Assembly (NCBI GenBank): GCA_947388185.1
Contig: CANDQP010000005.1
Coordinates: forward strand, 1 to 51,734
Origin: an uncultured Dorea sp.
GTDB lineage: Bacteria > Bacillota > Clostridia > Lachnospirales > Lachnospiraceae
DNA: 51,734 nt
Direction: 5' to 3'
The position numbers were made by a program, and so were the translations under genes. A model generated the notes under the pieces. It was given only the letters and a program-made list of their open reading frames with translations, was not told where the DNA came from and searched no databases. Shown here piece by piece: positions 23,812-32,584 of this stretch (positions are counted from its first letter, which is position 1; each line of letters begins with the position of its first letter).

Positions 23812-24186
23812 ATGAAATCTCTGGAAGAATTAAAAGCAATTAGAGAAAGAAATCAGGGCAAGGTCGGTGTGCGCTCTGAGAATGAGACGCAGACGAGAGT
23901 CGTGGTAGGTATGGCTACCTGCGGGATCGCAAGCGGCGCAAGGCCGGTGCTGACCGCTCTTTCCGATGCGGTGCAGAAGGAGTCTCTGGCAGAGAAGATC
24001 AGTGTGACTCCGACCGGATGTATCGGGCTGTGTCAGTATGAGCCGATCGTAGAGGTCATGGAACCGGGCAAAGAGAAGGTTACATATATTAAGATGGACC
24101 CTGAGAAGGCGATGGAAGTATTTGAGCTCCATCTGAAGCAGGGGCAGGCAGTTGCCAAGTATACACTGGCGGCTCAGCAATTATAG
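23812..24186 (+). CDS. Thioredoxin-like 2Fe-2S ferredoxin
   Basis: 124 aa. A short charged N-terminus is followed by a thioredoxin-like ferredoxin fold with Cys ligands in ATCGIASGARP and TGCIGLCQYEP. It resembles the N-terminal domain of the HydB protein that follows and the stand-alone ferredoxins of NADH-linked hydrogenase operons. An AAAGGAGGAATT site precedes the ATG. It probably feeds or shuttles electrons for the complex. Confidence 0.85.
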   Translation: MKSLEELKAIRERNQGKVGVRSENETQTRVVVGMATCGIASGARPVLTALSDAVQKESLAEKISVTPTGCIGLCQYEPIVEVMEPGKEKVTYIKMDPEKAMEVFELHLKQGQAVAKYTLAAQQL

Positions 24187-24207
24187 ACAAAGGAGGAACA
24201 AAGACTT

Positions 24208-25998
24208 ATGTATCGTTCGCACGTCTTGGTATGCGGTGGAACAGGATGTACTTCCTCTGGCAGCCAGAAGATCAGGGAAAGATTAGAAGAAGAGATTAAG
24301 AGAAACGGACTGGAGAATGAAGTCGGTGTGGTAAAGACCGGCTGTTTTGGTCTGTGCGCGTTAGGACCGATCATGATCGTGTATCCGGAAGGCTCTTTCT
24401 ATGCCATGGTGAAGGAAGAGGATATCCCGGAGATCGTATCCGAACATTTGTTAAAAGGAAGAGTGGTTAAGCGTCTTCTGTATGATGAGACAGTGAAGAG
24501 CAATGACGAGATATTGCCTTTGCAGGAGACGCAGTTCTATAAGAAGCAGCACAGGGTTGCCCTGCGTAACTGCGGCGTGATCAATCCTGAGGATATCGAG
24601 GAATATATCGGAACCCGCGGCTATGAAGCGCTTGGTACGGTGCTGACGTCGAAGAAGCCGGAAGAGGTGATCCAGATCATCTTAGACAGCGGGCTTCGCG
24701 GGCGCGGGGGAGCAGGCTTCCCAACAGGGCTTAAGTGGAAGTTCGCGGCGGCGAATCAGGCCGATCAGAAGTATGTCTGCTGTAACGCGGACGAGGGCGA
24801 TCCGGGCGCGTTCATGGATCGTTCCGTACTGGAAGGCGATCCGCACGTAGTATTAGAAGCAATGGCGATCGCAGGCTATGCCATCGGTGCGTCGCAGGGG
24901 TACATCTATGTCCGTGCGGAATATCCGATCGCGGTTGAGAGACTGAATATAGCCATTGATCAGGCGAGAGAGTACGGCCTGCTGGGTAAGAATATATTTG
25001 ATTCAGGATTTGACTTTGATATTGAGCTTCGTCTGGGTGCGGGCGCATTCGTCTGCGGCGAGGAGACGGCGCTTATGACTTCGATCGAAGGCAACAGAGG
25101 CGAGCCGCGTCCGCGTCCGCCGTTCCCGGCTCTTAAGGGTCTGTTCCAGAAGCCGACTATCCTGAATAACGTAGAGACATTGGCGAATATTCCGCAGATC
25201 ATCTTGAACGGCGCGGACTGGTTCGCATCCATGGGAACAGAGAAGTCTAAGGGGACGAAGGTATTCGCCCTTGGAGGAAAGGTTAAGAATACAGGACTTG
25301 TAGAGATCCCGATGGGAACGACGCTCCGCGAGATCGTAGAGGAGATCGGCGGCGGTATCCCGAACGGCAAGAAGTTTAAGGCAGCTCAGACCGGCGGTCC
25401 GTCCGGCGGATGTATTCCGGCAGAGCATTTTGACGTGCCGATCGATTATGACAACCTGATCGCCATCGGGTCCATGATGGGCTCCGGCGGATTGATCGTT
25501 ATGGATGAAGATACCTGTATGGTTGATATTGCGAAGTTCTTCCTGGAATTCACGGTAGATGAATCCTGTGGCAAATGTACGCCGTGCCGAATTGGAACAA
25601 GGCGTATGCTGGAGATCTTAGAGAAGATCACCAACGGCCAGGGAACCATGGAAGACTTAGATAAGCTGGAGGATCTGGCGGCGCATCTGAAGTCCAATTC
25701 CCTGTGCGCGCTCGGACAGACTGCTCCGAACCCGGTGCTTTCCACCTTACGTTACTTTAAGGACGAATACATAGCGCATATCGTTGACAAGAAGTGTCCG
25801 GCAGGCGTATGTAAGGCGCTTCTTTCCTACAAGATCGACGCAGACAAGTGTAAGGGCTGTACCTTATGTGCAAGGACTTGTCCGAATGACGCGATCTCAG
25901 GCTCCGTAAGAGAACCGCATGTGATCAATCAGGATAAGTGTGTGAAATGCGGCGCTTGTATGGAAAAATGCCGTTTCGGTGCAATTTACAAAGAGTAA
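24208..25998 (+). CDS. hydB: NADH-dependent [FeFe] hydrogenase subunit HydB (NuoF-like)
   Basis: 596 aa with the full domain set. A thioredoxin-like 2Fe-2S domain (VCGGTGCTSSG, TGCFGLCALGP) comes first. Then comes the NuoF flavin/NADH domain with GRGGAGFPTGLKW, NADEGDPGAFMDR and GAFVCGEETALMTS. The 4Fe-4S motif ESCGKCTPCRIG follows, and two C-terminal ferredoxin clusters are in CKGCTLCARTCP and CVKCGACMEKCR. This is the FMN subunit of electron-bifurcating HydABC. It lies between the ferredoxin and hydA with spacings of about 20 and 15 bp. The start has AAAGGAGGAA. Confidence 0.93.
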   Translation: MYRSHVLVCGGTGCTSSGSQKIRERLEEEIKRNGLENEVGVVKTGCFGLCALGPIMIVYPEGSFYAMVKEEDIPEIVSEHLLKGRVVKRLLYDETVKSNDEILPLQETQFYKKQHRVALRNCGVINPEDIEEYIGTRGYEALGTVLTSKKPEEVIQIILDSGLRGRGGAGFPTGLKWKFAAANQADQKYVCCNADEGDPGAFMDRSVLEGDPHVVLEAMAIAGYAIGASQGYIYVRAEYPIAVERLNIAIDQAREYGLLGKNIFDSGFDFDIELRLGAGAFVCGEETALMTSIEGNRGEPRPRPPFPALKGLFQKPTILNNVETLANIPQIILNGADWFASMGTEKSKGTKVFALGGKVKNTGLVEIPMGTTLREIVEEIGGGIPNGKKFKAAQTGGPSGGCIPAEHFDVPIDYDNLIAIGSMMGSGGLIVMDEDTCMVDIAKFFLEFTVDESCGKCTPCRIGTRRMLEILEKITNGQGTMEDLDKLEDLAAHLKSNSLCALGQTAPNPVLSTLRYFKDEYIAHIVDKKCPAGVCKALLSYKIDADKCKGCTLCARTCPNDAISGSVREPHVINQDKCVKCGACMEKCRFGAIYKE

Positions 25999-26013
25999 TG
26001 GAGGATGGAGAAT

Positions 26014-27756
26014 ATGGAAAATATTAATCTTAAAATCAACGGTCTTGATGTATCCGCTCCTGCAGGCTCTACGATCCTTGAAGCAGCGCACCTTGCAGGA
26101 ATCAAGATACCGACCTTGTGTTATCTGAAGGAAATCAATGAGATCGGCGCATGCCGTATGTGCGTGGTCGAGGTAAAGGGAGCAAGAAACCTGGTGGCTG
26201 CCTGCGTACACCCGATCAATGAAGGGATGGAGGTATACACCCATACTCCGAAGCTGATTGAATCCAGGAAGAAGACTCTGCAGCTTCTCCTTTCCAACCA
26301 TGACAAGAAATGTCTGTCATGTGTGAGGAGCGGGAATTGTGAGCTGCAGCAGTTATGCCGTGAGTACGGCGTGGATGATGAGGATTTCTATGAAGGCGCG
26401 GTGAATCACTATGAGCTGGATGATTCCGCGGCTCACATGATCCGTGACAATAACAAGTGTATCTTATGCCGCCGCTGCGTGGCTGTCTGCGAGAAGACGC
26501 AGGGAATCGGCGTGATCGGCCCGAATAACCGTGGATTTGCGACCATGATCGGTTCGGCATTCGAGATGGGGCTTGGCGAGACAAGCTGTGTATCCTGCGG
26601 TCAGTGTATCGCTGTCTGTCCGACAGGCGCGCTGTATGAGAAGGATTATACAAGCCAGATCATCGAGGCGATCGCGGATCCGGAGAAATATGTGGTAGTA
26701 CAGACCGCTCCGTCTGTCCGTGCGGGACTTGGCGAAGAATTCGGCTATCCTATGGGAACAGATGTGGAAGGCAAGATGGCGGCAGCGCTGAGAAGGCTCG
26801 GTTTCGACAAGGTATTCGATACAGACTGGGCGGCAGACCTTACCATCATGGAAGAGGCAACAGAATTGCTTGACCGCGTTAAGAACGGCGGCGTATTGCC
26901 GATGATCACCTCCTGTTCACCGGGATGGATCAAATATTGCGAGCATTACTTCCCGGATATGACGGAGAATCTGTCAACCTGCAAGTCTCCGCAGCAGATG
27001 TTCGGCGCGATGCTGAAGACCTATTTCGCAGAGAAGGAAGGAATCGATCCGAAGAAGATCGTATCCGTCAGCGTGATGCCTTGTACGGCGAAGAAGTTCG
27101 AGATCGGAAGAGACGACCAGAGCGCAGCGGGCGTACCGGATGTGGACATTGCGATCACGACCAGAGAGCTTGCCAGAATGATCAAGCGCTGCGGTATCGA
27201 GTTCACAGAGCTTCCAGACGAAGAATTCGACAATCCGATGGGTGAATCTACAGGAGCCGGAGTGATCTTCGGAGCGACCGGCGGCGTTATGGAGGCGGCT
27301 CTTCGTACTGCGGTAGAAGTGCTGACAGGCGAAGAACTTGCGAGTCTGGAATTCACGGATGTCCGCGGAACGGAAGGAATCAAGGAAGCATCTTACAACG
27401 TAGCGGGCATGGATGTGAAGGTTGCGGTTGCCTCAGGACTTGGCAATGCCAGAGAATTGCTGAATAAGGTGAAGGCAGGCGAGGCAGATTATCACTTCAT
27501 TGAGATCATGGGATGTCCGGGCGGATGTGTCAACGGCGGCGGCCAGCCTCAGGTATCCGGTGATGTCCGTAACTTTACGGATGTTCGGGGGATCCGTGCG
27601 GGCGTACTGTACCGCAACGATGAGGCAAAGGCGATCCGTAAGTCTCATGAGAATCCAGAGATCAAGAAGCTCTATGACGAGTATCTCGGGAAACCGGGCA
27701 GTCATAAGGCGCATGAGACGCTTCATACCAGCTATGTGAAGAGAAGTGTGAATTAA
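26014..27756 (+). CDS. hydA: [FeFe] hydrogenase catalytic subunit HydA
   Basis: 580 aa from the ATG at 26014. An ATG at 26005 is in frame, but GGAGG ends directly against it, whereas spacing to 26014 is normal. There is a 2Fe-2S domain (C36, C47, C50, C64), a His-Cys3 4Fe-4S site (H96, C100, C103, C109) and two 4Fe-4S clusters (C149-C159, C192-C202). The H-cluster motifs are TSCSPGW, MPCTAKKFE and GCPGGCVNGGGQP, all intact. It should be a catalytic H2-forming or H2-oxidising enzyme working with HydB and HydC. It ends the operon, before a hairpin. Confidence 0.95.
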   Translation: MENINLKINGLDVSAPAGSTILEAAHLAGIKIPTLCYLKEINEIGACRMCVVEVKGARNLVAACVHPINEGMEVYTHTPKLIESRKKTLQLLLSNHDKKCLSCVRSGNCELQQLCREYGVDDEDFYEGAVNHYELDDSAAHMIRDNNKCILCRRCVAVCEKTQGIGVIGPNNRGFATMIGSAFEMGLGETSCVSCGQCIAVCPTGALYEKDYTSQIIEAIADPEKYVVVQTAPSVRAGLGEEFGYPMGTDVEGKMAAALRRLGFDKVFDTDWAADLTIMEEATELLDRVKNGGVLPMITSCSPGWIKYCEHYFPDMTENLSTCKSPQQMFGAMLKTYFAEKEGIDPKKIVSVSVMPCTAKKFEIGRDDQSAAGVPDVDIAITTRELARMIKRCGIEFTELPDEEFDNPMGESTGAGVIFGATGGVMEAALRTAVEVLTGEELASLEFTDVRGTEGIKEASYNVAGMDVKVAVASGLGNARELLNKVKAGEADYHFIEIMGCPGGCVNGGGQPQVSGDVRNFTDVRGIRAGVLYRNDEAKAIRKSHENPEIKKLYDEYLGKPGSHKAHETLHTSYVKRSVN

Positions 27757-27777
27757 GTATCTAAGTATCTTGACGGT

Positions 27778-27827
27778 ACGGCATTGCAGGCGGCGGGAAC
27801 GCCGCGCGGTGCTGTGCCGTCTGTTTG
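27778..27827 (+). terminator. Terminator after hydA
   Basis: ACGGCA (27778-27783) pairs with TGCCGT (27815-27820), with further GC pairing inside (GGCG/CGCC), followed by CTGTTTG. It lies about 20 bp after the hydA stop and marks the left edge of the A+T-rich island. Confidence 0.6.
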
Positions 27828-27871
27828 AGTTCCTATAAAGAATGTATGTACAAAAATTATGTTCTCATAGA

Positions 27872-28264
27872 TTAAAAACCCCCTTTCTTTTTTAAATCTT
27901 TCTTTCTCATGGAATAGACCACAAAAATGGTACGGTCTTGGGCTGGAATGGAAATATCGTACCAACTCCATATACGTTTCTTCTTCATAGGATGTTTCTT
28001 GCCTTTAACCTCGATGGTATGAAAGTTATTTTCTGAATACTCTACTTCTTCGAGATATAAATGCAGTTTGTCTAAAATCTCAATCGAATCATTCTTAAGT
28101 GGGCTTAAGAATAATATTACATAGTCATTATCCCTTGCTTTTTTAAACTCTAAGATATAGCCAATTTCATGAAGAACCATTCTTGGAATTTTGTGGTTTT
28201 TCAATAAAGGATTTATATTCCTTAGAATTGAAAGCTGATTCTGGTTAAATATTTTAATCTGCAT
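27872..28264 (-). CDS. Hypothetical protein, 130 aa
   Basis: I do not recognise this protein. It is basic, with no membrane segment or signal. It begins MQIKIFNQNQLSILRNINPL, has a central FKKARDNDYVILFLSPL, and ends in a lysine-rich KKDLKKKGGF tail; a WSWYDISIPAQDRTIFVVYS block near residue 96-115 looks like a folded beta core. Codon use and base composition are A+T-rich like the island and unlike hydA. GGAAG lies about 12 bases upstream. It follows a terminator at 28297-28329, so it probably has its own promoter. Confidence 0.55.
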   Translation of the reverse strand: MQIKIFNQNQLSILRNINPLLKNHKIPRMVLHEIGYILEFKKARDNDYVILFLSPLKNDSIEILDKLHLYLEEVEYSENNFHTIEVKGKKHPMKKKRIWSWYDISIPAQDRTIFVVYSMRKKDLKKKGGF

Positions 28265-28296
28265 ATGTATAATCTTCCTTTCTTAAAATATAAAAA

Positions 28297-28329
28297 GTCG
28301 AAACGCAATAATATTCATTGCATTTCGAC
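28297..28329 (-). terminator. Terminator of the leftward HNH/DUF2085 operon
   Basis: Arms 28297-28309 and 28317-28329 pair over 13 positions with one mismatch around AATATTC. On the minus strand TTTTTATATTTT follows directly, which makes it a good Rho-independent terminator. Confidence 0.75.
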
Positions 28330-28407
28330 GTATTATTATAATATATTCATATAGAGTTTGGCTAAAATAATAGTTTTTTATCTTTAAATTTGTCGTTTAC
28401 ATTATTA

Positions 28408-28725
28408 TCATTTGGGCAATATTATGTTAATAATAATTGTAATACCTACACCGAATAGAAATCCAGTTATTGCTCGTCGTAAATTTGTGCTGGGAATTCG
28501 TTTTAGGTATTGTAGACTGCCATCTATTATCATTGGAAACATAAACACAATCCCCCCAATTATACTCTTTTGCGGGATGGAAATTCGCTCTAATTTTATA
28601 GATATTAAGGTGACAATAATACCTACAATTACCATAGAACATCGCCAGCAAAGTAAAAAGGTATGCCCCATAATATTTGGTGCACGTTCTGGATTTTTAT
28701 TGCAAATTGGAAATTTCAATTTCAT
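28408..28725 (-). CDS. DUF2085 membrane protein
   Basis: 105 aa. GHTFLLCWRCSM near residue 21-32 and PMIIDGSLQYL with STNLRRAITGFLFGVG are the hallmark pieces of DUF2085, small polytopic membrane proteins of unknown function. Three hydrophobic helices are evident. The early Cys in FPICNKNPERAPNIMGHTF and the CWRC pair could bind metal. It is the last gene before the terminator at 28297 and follows a tiny membrane ORF by three bases. Confidence 0.75.
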   Translation of the reverse strand: MKLKFPICNKNPERAPNIMGHTFLLCWRCSMVIVGIIVTLISIKLERISIPQKSIIGGIVFMFPMIIDGSLQYLKRIPSTNLRRAITGFLFGVGITIIINIILPK

Positions 28726-28728
28726 ATA

Positions 28729-28803
28729 TTATTTCTTGCTATTTAAATAAGAACAAAAAAGACATACCAAGATAATAACGACAATAACAACAATATAAAT
28801 CAT
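28729..28803 (-). CDS. Possible 24-aa membrane peptide
   Basis: The ATG at 28803, with GGAGGTAC 11 bases ahead, reads MIYIVVIVVIILVCLFCSYL then NSKK and stop. It is a single hydrophobic helix with a short basic end, ending three bases before the DUF2085 start. The good binding site and tight spacing favour a translated small gene or a leader coupling DUF2085 translation. By sequence alone a chance ORF cannot be excluded. Confidence 0.4.
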   Translation of the reverse strand: MIYIVVIVVIILVCLFCSYLNSKK

Positions 28804-28865
28804 AAGAATATGTACCTCCATCCTAAAATAACATTAAAAAGTAAATTTATCCTATCTGACAAGTC

Positions 28866-30722
28866 TTAGACAACTTGTAAATAATCCATCCATTCTTCTT
28901 CAAAATCAATGCCCATATCAAAAACTTCATTAATCTTATCTAAATAAGGCATTGCTTCATCTTTATACATATTTAACTCAATTATTGAACTTTTTATTTT
29001 TTTAACTTCTGACTCGATTTCCTGTATTTGCTTGTCAAACGCTTGTCTGCCTTCTTGTAACAATTGATTTCTTGTTGTAACATATCGTTCATTTTCCATT
29101 TCAAATATATTCTCTATATTCGATACTAAGAACCCATATCTTGTATTAAATAAATCCAATTTATTAAGCACTAACATGATAATATTTGTTGATAATATCG
29201 TTACTATAATTTGTAATGGCTCCATAAGGAAATTTGGCAACTTAAATTGATTTTCCAAATATTCAAACAAGAGTTCCATAACAACAGTTGTAACCGTAGT
29301 CGCCAGAATTTTTGTGATGGAATCTGCCTTTTGGCTTGCAGAGGAATTTTTTTGTGTCAGTACTTTAACACAATTAATCAAAGATAAGGTTACATCTTTG
29401 ATAACCTTTACAATACGTTTCACCGTAGCTTTCACTGTTTCTATGATACAATCAAAAAAAGACTTTATAAACTTACTGAATGTATTCCCAGCTACATTCT
29501 TAAATATCTCGTTCATTTTGCTCTGTACATATTTTGTAACCCGCTTTCCGGCTTTTTTTATTTCTGTAAAAAATTTATCCAGAGTAATATCTTTACGTTT
29601 GAGTATATTCTGTGTTTCAAATATCATTGGCGGCATAACATAATAAATAATCTGTCCAGCTAATATTTTTCCTACACTTTTTGTTGTCTCTGTACCAACT
29701 TTTTTTGCTATCTTCTGATAATCACTGGAGTTTAAAATCATTAAACTTTCTTTGTTTTGAGAATTCTTAATATTTTCTGTCAATCTTTTCTTTATATCTT
29801 TTTTTACTTTTCCATTTTCATCTAGATATCCTTCCTCCTGTAGTTTTTTTAGCTTATTTCCACTGGGCGTTTCTTTTTCCCATTGAGTAATTGTAGCTTC
29901 AGCTAATTGTTGGGGAGTCGCTTTATATGTAATATCTAAGATATTTTCTCCATTTTTCTGCCGGGTCTTCATATTCTTTGCGTTTAAATATTCGACCTTT
30001 CCATTTACTTCACAAACCCGGACATCCCCTTTGGATGAATTTGCAGAACCATGCATCATCTGCATATTATCTGCTGAATTATAAAACTTTCTGAGTTCTT
30101 CCACCTTTTCCTTTTTTATAAATTGTTCATTATATGATGCAGACTCTCTTGCCTGGATATGGTCCGCCTGCAGTTCACTGACAGAGATTTCTTTTCCATT
30201 CTTAATAATTGTTCTGCTTTTTCCTTCTTTACCCGTAAGTTCATCAAAAATCTTTCCATCTTCTCTTGTTTTTAAATTACGATATGCCTTTTTTCCTTTT
30301 GAATCCAGTGAATCATTTGCCCTATTAATGGTAAACAGCTGCCGTTGTGCGTCTCTGCAAGTATCCGAAATATTTTTAAGGGTTTTAGAATTTATACCAT
30401 CAGTGTAGTTATAATAAGCTTTTCGGATACCCTCATCAGTATGAAAAATATCTGTATCATTATCATAAGAAAAATGTACAAATCTGTCGTATAACTGATC
30501 CACCGTAATATAATAATCACCCAAATCAAAATACCGTCTTACTACTTCTCCTGCCAAATCCCGACCTATATTTTGAACCAGCATTGTGCCAAAATTATTA
30601 TCGAGCAACTCGCGAGTTTGCATATTAATTTTTTCAACTGTTTCTAAATATAATTTTCTTTCCTGAGCTGCTAAAGAATCCCTTTCTTCTAAAATTATCT
30701 TAATATTTTTTTCTTCTGCCAT
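28866..30722 (-). CDS. Large protein with HNH-like motif and C-terminal membrane region
   Basis: 618 aa, uncharacterised. Residues about 1-150 are helical. Residues 155-235 contain DELTGKEG, ELQADHIQ (D187-H188), SADNMQMM and ANSSKGD, the spacing of an HNH nuclease core (DH ... N ... N-x-x-KG) without zinc Cys pairs. Residues about 345-520 hold hydrophobic stretches (LAGQIIYYVMPPMIF, ILATTVTTVVMELLFEYL, EPLQIIVTILSTNIIMLV) that look membrane-associated, and the end is coiled coil. It starts one base after the stop of the 310-aa gene. The layout, a potential nuclease tethered to membrane segments in a compact operon, is like that of phage-defence or toxin effectors, but that role is inferred. 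Confidence 0.6.
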   Translation of the reverse strand: MAEEKNIKIILEERDSLAAQERKLYLETVEKINMQTRELLDNNFGTMLVQNIGRDLAGEVVRRYFDLGDYYITVDQLYDRFVHFSYDNDTDIFHTDEGIRKAYYNYTDGINSKTLKNISDTCRDAQRQLFTINRANDSLDSKGKKAYRNLKTREDGKIFDELTGKEGKSRTIIKNGKEISVSELQADHIQARESASYNEQFIKKEKVEELRKFYNSADNMQMMHGSANSSKGDVRVCEVNGKVEYLNAKNMKTRQKNGENILDITYKATPQQLAEATITQWEKETPSGNKLKKLQEEGYLDENGKVKKDIKKRLTENIKNSQNKESLMILNSSDYQKIAKKVGTETTKSVGKILAGQIIYYVMPPMIFETQNILKRKDITLDKFFTEIKKAGKRVTKYVQSKMNEIFKNVAGNTFSKFIKSFFDCIIETVKATVKRIVKVIKDVTLSLINCVKVLTQKNSSASQKADSITKILATTVTTVVMELLFEYLENQFKLPNFLMEPLQIIVTILSTNIIMLVLNKLDLFNTRYGFLVSNIENIFEMENERYVTTRNQLLQEGRQAFDKQIQEIESEVKKIKSSIIELNMYKDEAMPYLDKINEVFDMGIDFEEEWMDYLQVV

Positions 30723-30723
30723 A

Positions 30724-31656
30724 TTAAATACTCCTGTTAAACATTAAATATTTATCCACATTATCCTTTTGGCCTAACAATACTTTTTTATTTTCTTCCA
30801 TTATTTTTATGTCTTCCGCTACAATAACTTCACTATTTAACAATTTAGTCAGAATAGGCGTCGTATATATCTTACATGCAATTACATAAAACATAAAAGC
30901 ATTCCTCACAAAAAGGAAATTTTTTTGGTATTGGGTATCCTGAATAATTTCAAGATTATTCTTAAACTTTATATTTGTAAGTGCCCGCTCAGCAAGTATT
31001 TCATTTTTCAGACATAGTGTTTGAAAAAAAGCCTCCACTATATCTAATTCAGGCAAAATAACTTTTGCGATATAATTAGCTATGAATTCTACACAAAAAA
31101 TATATAACTCGGCAATACGAGTATTCTGCTCAATCTCCTCTTTTTTTATCCCAAGTTGAGACAATGTTTCATCTATTTCGAGACGGAAATTGTTTAATTG
31201 TTCTCTCATAGACAAATTTTGATGTTTAGTCTTCATTGTCATTCCAACAGGTGTCAAGAAGAAGGTATTACTAAAAACTTCTCCCTGACTCCAATCAATT
31301 TCAAATATATAATCTTCTATTGTTTCATATTGTTGTTCTGGTAAGGCAATCTCATATTTTTCTCTTTCTTCTGCGTATGAGCCGATAGCCTTGATATTTC
31401 CAAATTTTCCAAGGAAACCACCTAAACAGGTAATTTCCGGTTCTATCTGTTTTTGGCGAAACAAATTAATTTTTTGTACTAATGAGTTGAATTCTTTAAT
31501 CTTTTCATTGATTTCTTCTACTTTTTGTTTCACCATAAATTTGAAATCATCATACATATCTTTAAATTGCTGTACTAACTCACGTCTTTCTTTTTCTCCT
31601 GTCACGGTCTGAACTTTATCTGCACACCAATCTAAAGCACTACTTAGCAATCCCAT
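30724..31656 (-). CDS. Helical hypothetical protein, 310 aa
   Basis: I do not recognise it. Residues about 15-70 (KERRELVQQFKDMYDDFKF and on) form a long amphipathic or coiled-coil helix. The rest is mixed, with a VFSNTFFLTPVGMTM block and helices up to the C-terminus. No signal peptide, membrane span or catalytic motif is seen. It overlaps the 89-aa membrane gene at its start and abuts the HNH-like gene at its end, so the three products are probably made in concert and may form one complex. Confidence 0.55.
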   Translation of the reverse strand: MGLLSSALDWCADKVQTVTGEKERRELVQQFKDMYDDFKFMVKQKVEEINEKIKEFNSLVQKINLFRQKQIEPEITCLGGFLGKFGNIKAIGSYAEEREKYEIALPEQQYETIEDYIFEIDWSQGEVFSNTFFLTPVGMTMKTKHQNLSMREQLNNFRLEIDETLSQLGIKKEEIEQNTRIAELYIFCVEFIANYIAKVILPELDIVEAFFQTLCLKNEILAERALTNIKFKNNLEIIQDTQYQKNFLFVRNAFMFYVIACKIYTTPILTKLLNSEVIVAEDIKIMEENKKVLLGQKDNVDKYLMFNRSI

Positions 31657-31909
31657 CTACTGTACCTCCATAATAAACGAAATTTTTGCCAATTCTTAAA
31701 TCCCGACTTGCAACAATTTGTCCATCTTTTACCACAAATTCTATATTTCCATTTTTTTTCACTTTAAAATTATCTCTTCTGCCTTTCACTATAAAAATTC
31801 CTTCTTCACAGGAATAGTGCTCAAATACCTTATTTTGTCTGCTTTTCTTTAGCTTTTTGTAAAAAACAAAAATAATAACTGCTAATACTAAAACTAACAA
31901 AAAAATCAT
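31640..31909 (-). CDS. Small membrane-anchored protein, 89 aa
   Basis: An N-terminal helix (MIFLLVLVLAVIIFVFY) is followed by KKLKKSRQNK and a beta-rich domain of about 60 residues (GIFIVKGRRDNFKV, NIEFVVKDGQIV, NFVYYGGTVDG). By the positive-inside rule the beta domain should face the cytoplasm. The fold is unknown. It is the first gene of the leftward operon, overlapping the next by 17 bp, and lies downstream of the shared region with the divergent XRE repressor. Confidence 0.55.
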   Translation of the reverse strand: MIFLLVLVLAVIIFVFYKKLKKSRQNKVFEHYSCEEGIFIVKGRRDNFKVKKNGNIEFVVKDGQIVASRDLRIGKNFVYYGGTVDGIAK

Positions 31910-32102
31910 TTGTCTTTCCTCCTTAGTTTTACAGGTGATTTGATGGTACCTTTTATTTACAATTTCTAATATTTTATATTTTTTGTCTGTCGCTCCCTCC
32001 TTAACATTTTAGTAATTTTTTACTTTTTTGTAATCGTATATATATACACTGGTCGCTTTAATATCTTCTTTTCTTGTATAATGAAACCAATATTTTTTAA
32101 TA

Positions 32103-32145
32103 CAGTATATATCTACACATATAATTATACTACATAAATATACTG
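32103..32145. promoter_or_regulatory. Inverted-repeat operator candidate in the divergent region
   Basis: CAGTATAT (32103-32110) and ATATACTG (32138-32145) are inverse copies, 27 bp apart, in the 287-bp gap between the XRE gene and the leftward operon. They lie just upstream of the XRE ribosome binding site and are plausible sites for that repressor. Confidence 0.4.
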
Positions 32146-32196
32146 CTTACAATAGCTATAAAGATAAAATATCATGTATAGCAGGAGGATTCATTC

Positions 32197-32436
32197 ATGA
32201 ACGATTTACAATTTGGCACTGTAAAACTTCACCTTAAAGAAATAATGCATGAGCGTGGTCTGTCTCTAACGAAACTGTCATTTCGTGCTGAAATGCAGAG
32301 AACCCAGTTGAAGCACTATTATGATGGCTCTATTCAGCGAGTAGACTTAGCTGTATTATCAAGGCTCTGCTATGCACTAAATTGCGATTTGAACGATTTA
32401 TTAGAATACATACCGCCGGTAGAAGATAAGCAATAA
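32197..32436 (+). CDS. XRE-family transcriptional regulator
   Basis: 79 aa, a single Cro/cI-type helix-turn-helix: LKEIMHERGLSLTKLSFRAE as the first helices, RTQLKHYYDGSI as recognition region, then LAVLSRLCYALNCDLNDLLEY. The binding site AGGAGG lies 9 bases ahead of the ATG. Small single-domain XRE proteins of this kind often repress their own gene and the adjacent operon. It is divergent from the HNH-like operon and is the obvious candidate regulator. Confidence 0.85.
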   Translation: MNDLQFGTVKLHLKEIMHERGLSLTKLSFRAEMQRTQLKHYYDGSIQRVDLAVLSRLCYALNCDLNDLLEYIPPVEDKQ

Positions 32437-32443
32437 AATAATA

Positions 32444-32478
32444 TAGGGATAATGGAACATTATGTTTCATTATCCCTA
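32444..32478 (+). terminator. Bidirectional terminator between XRE and DUF1643 genes
   Basis: TAGGGATAATG (32444-32454) pairs with CATTATCCCTA (32468-32478), and the stem continues inward to about 15 bp around ATTAT. It lies between two converging genes. Confidence 0.7.
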
Positions 32479-32584
32479 ATTCATATACATTAACTGCGGA
32501 TATACATAATCTGTTAATGTGCTGAACTTTTTATTTTATTTACCATTGTCTTTCTTCCTCTTAGCTGAGTTCTTCTCTGTTGCC

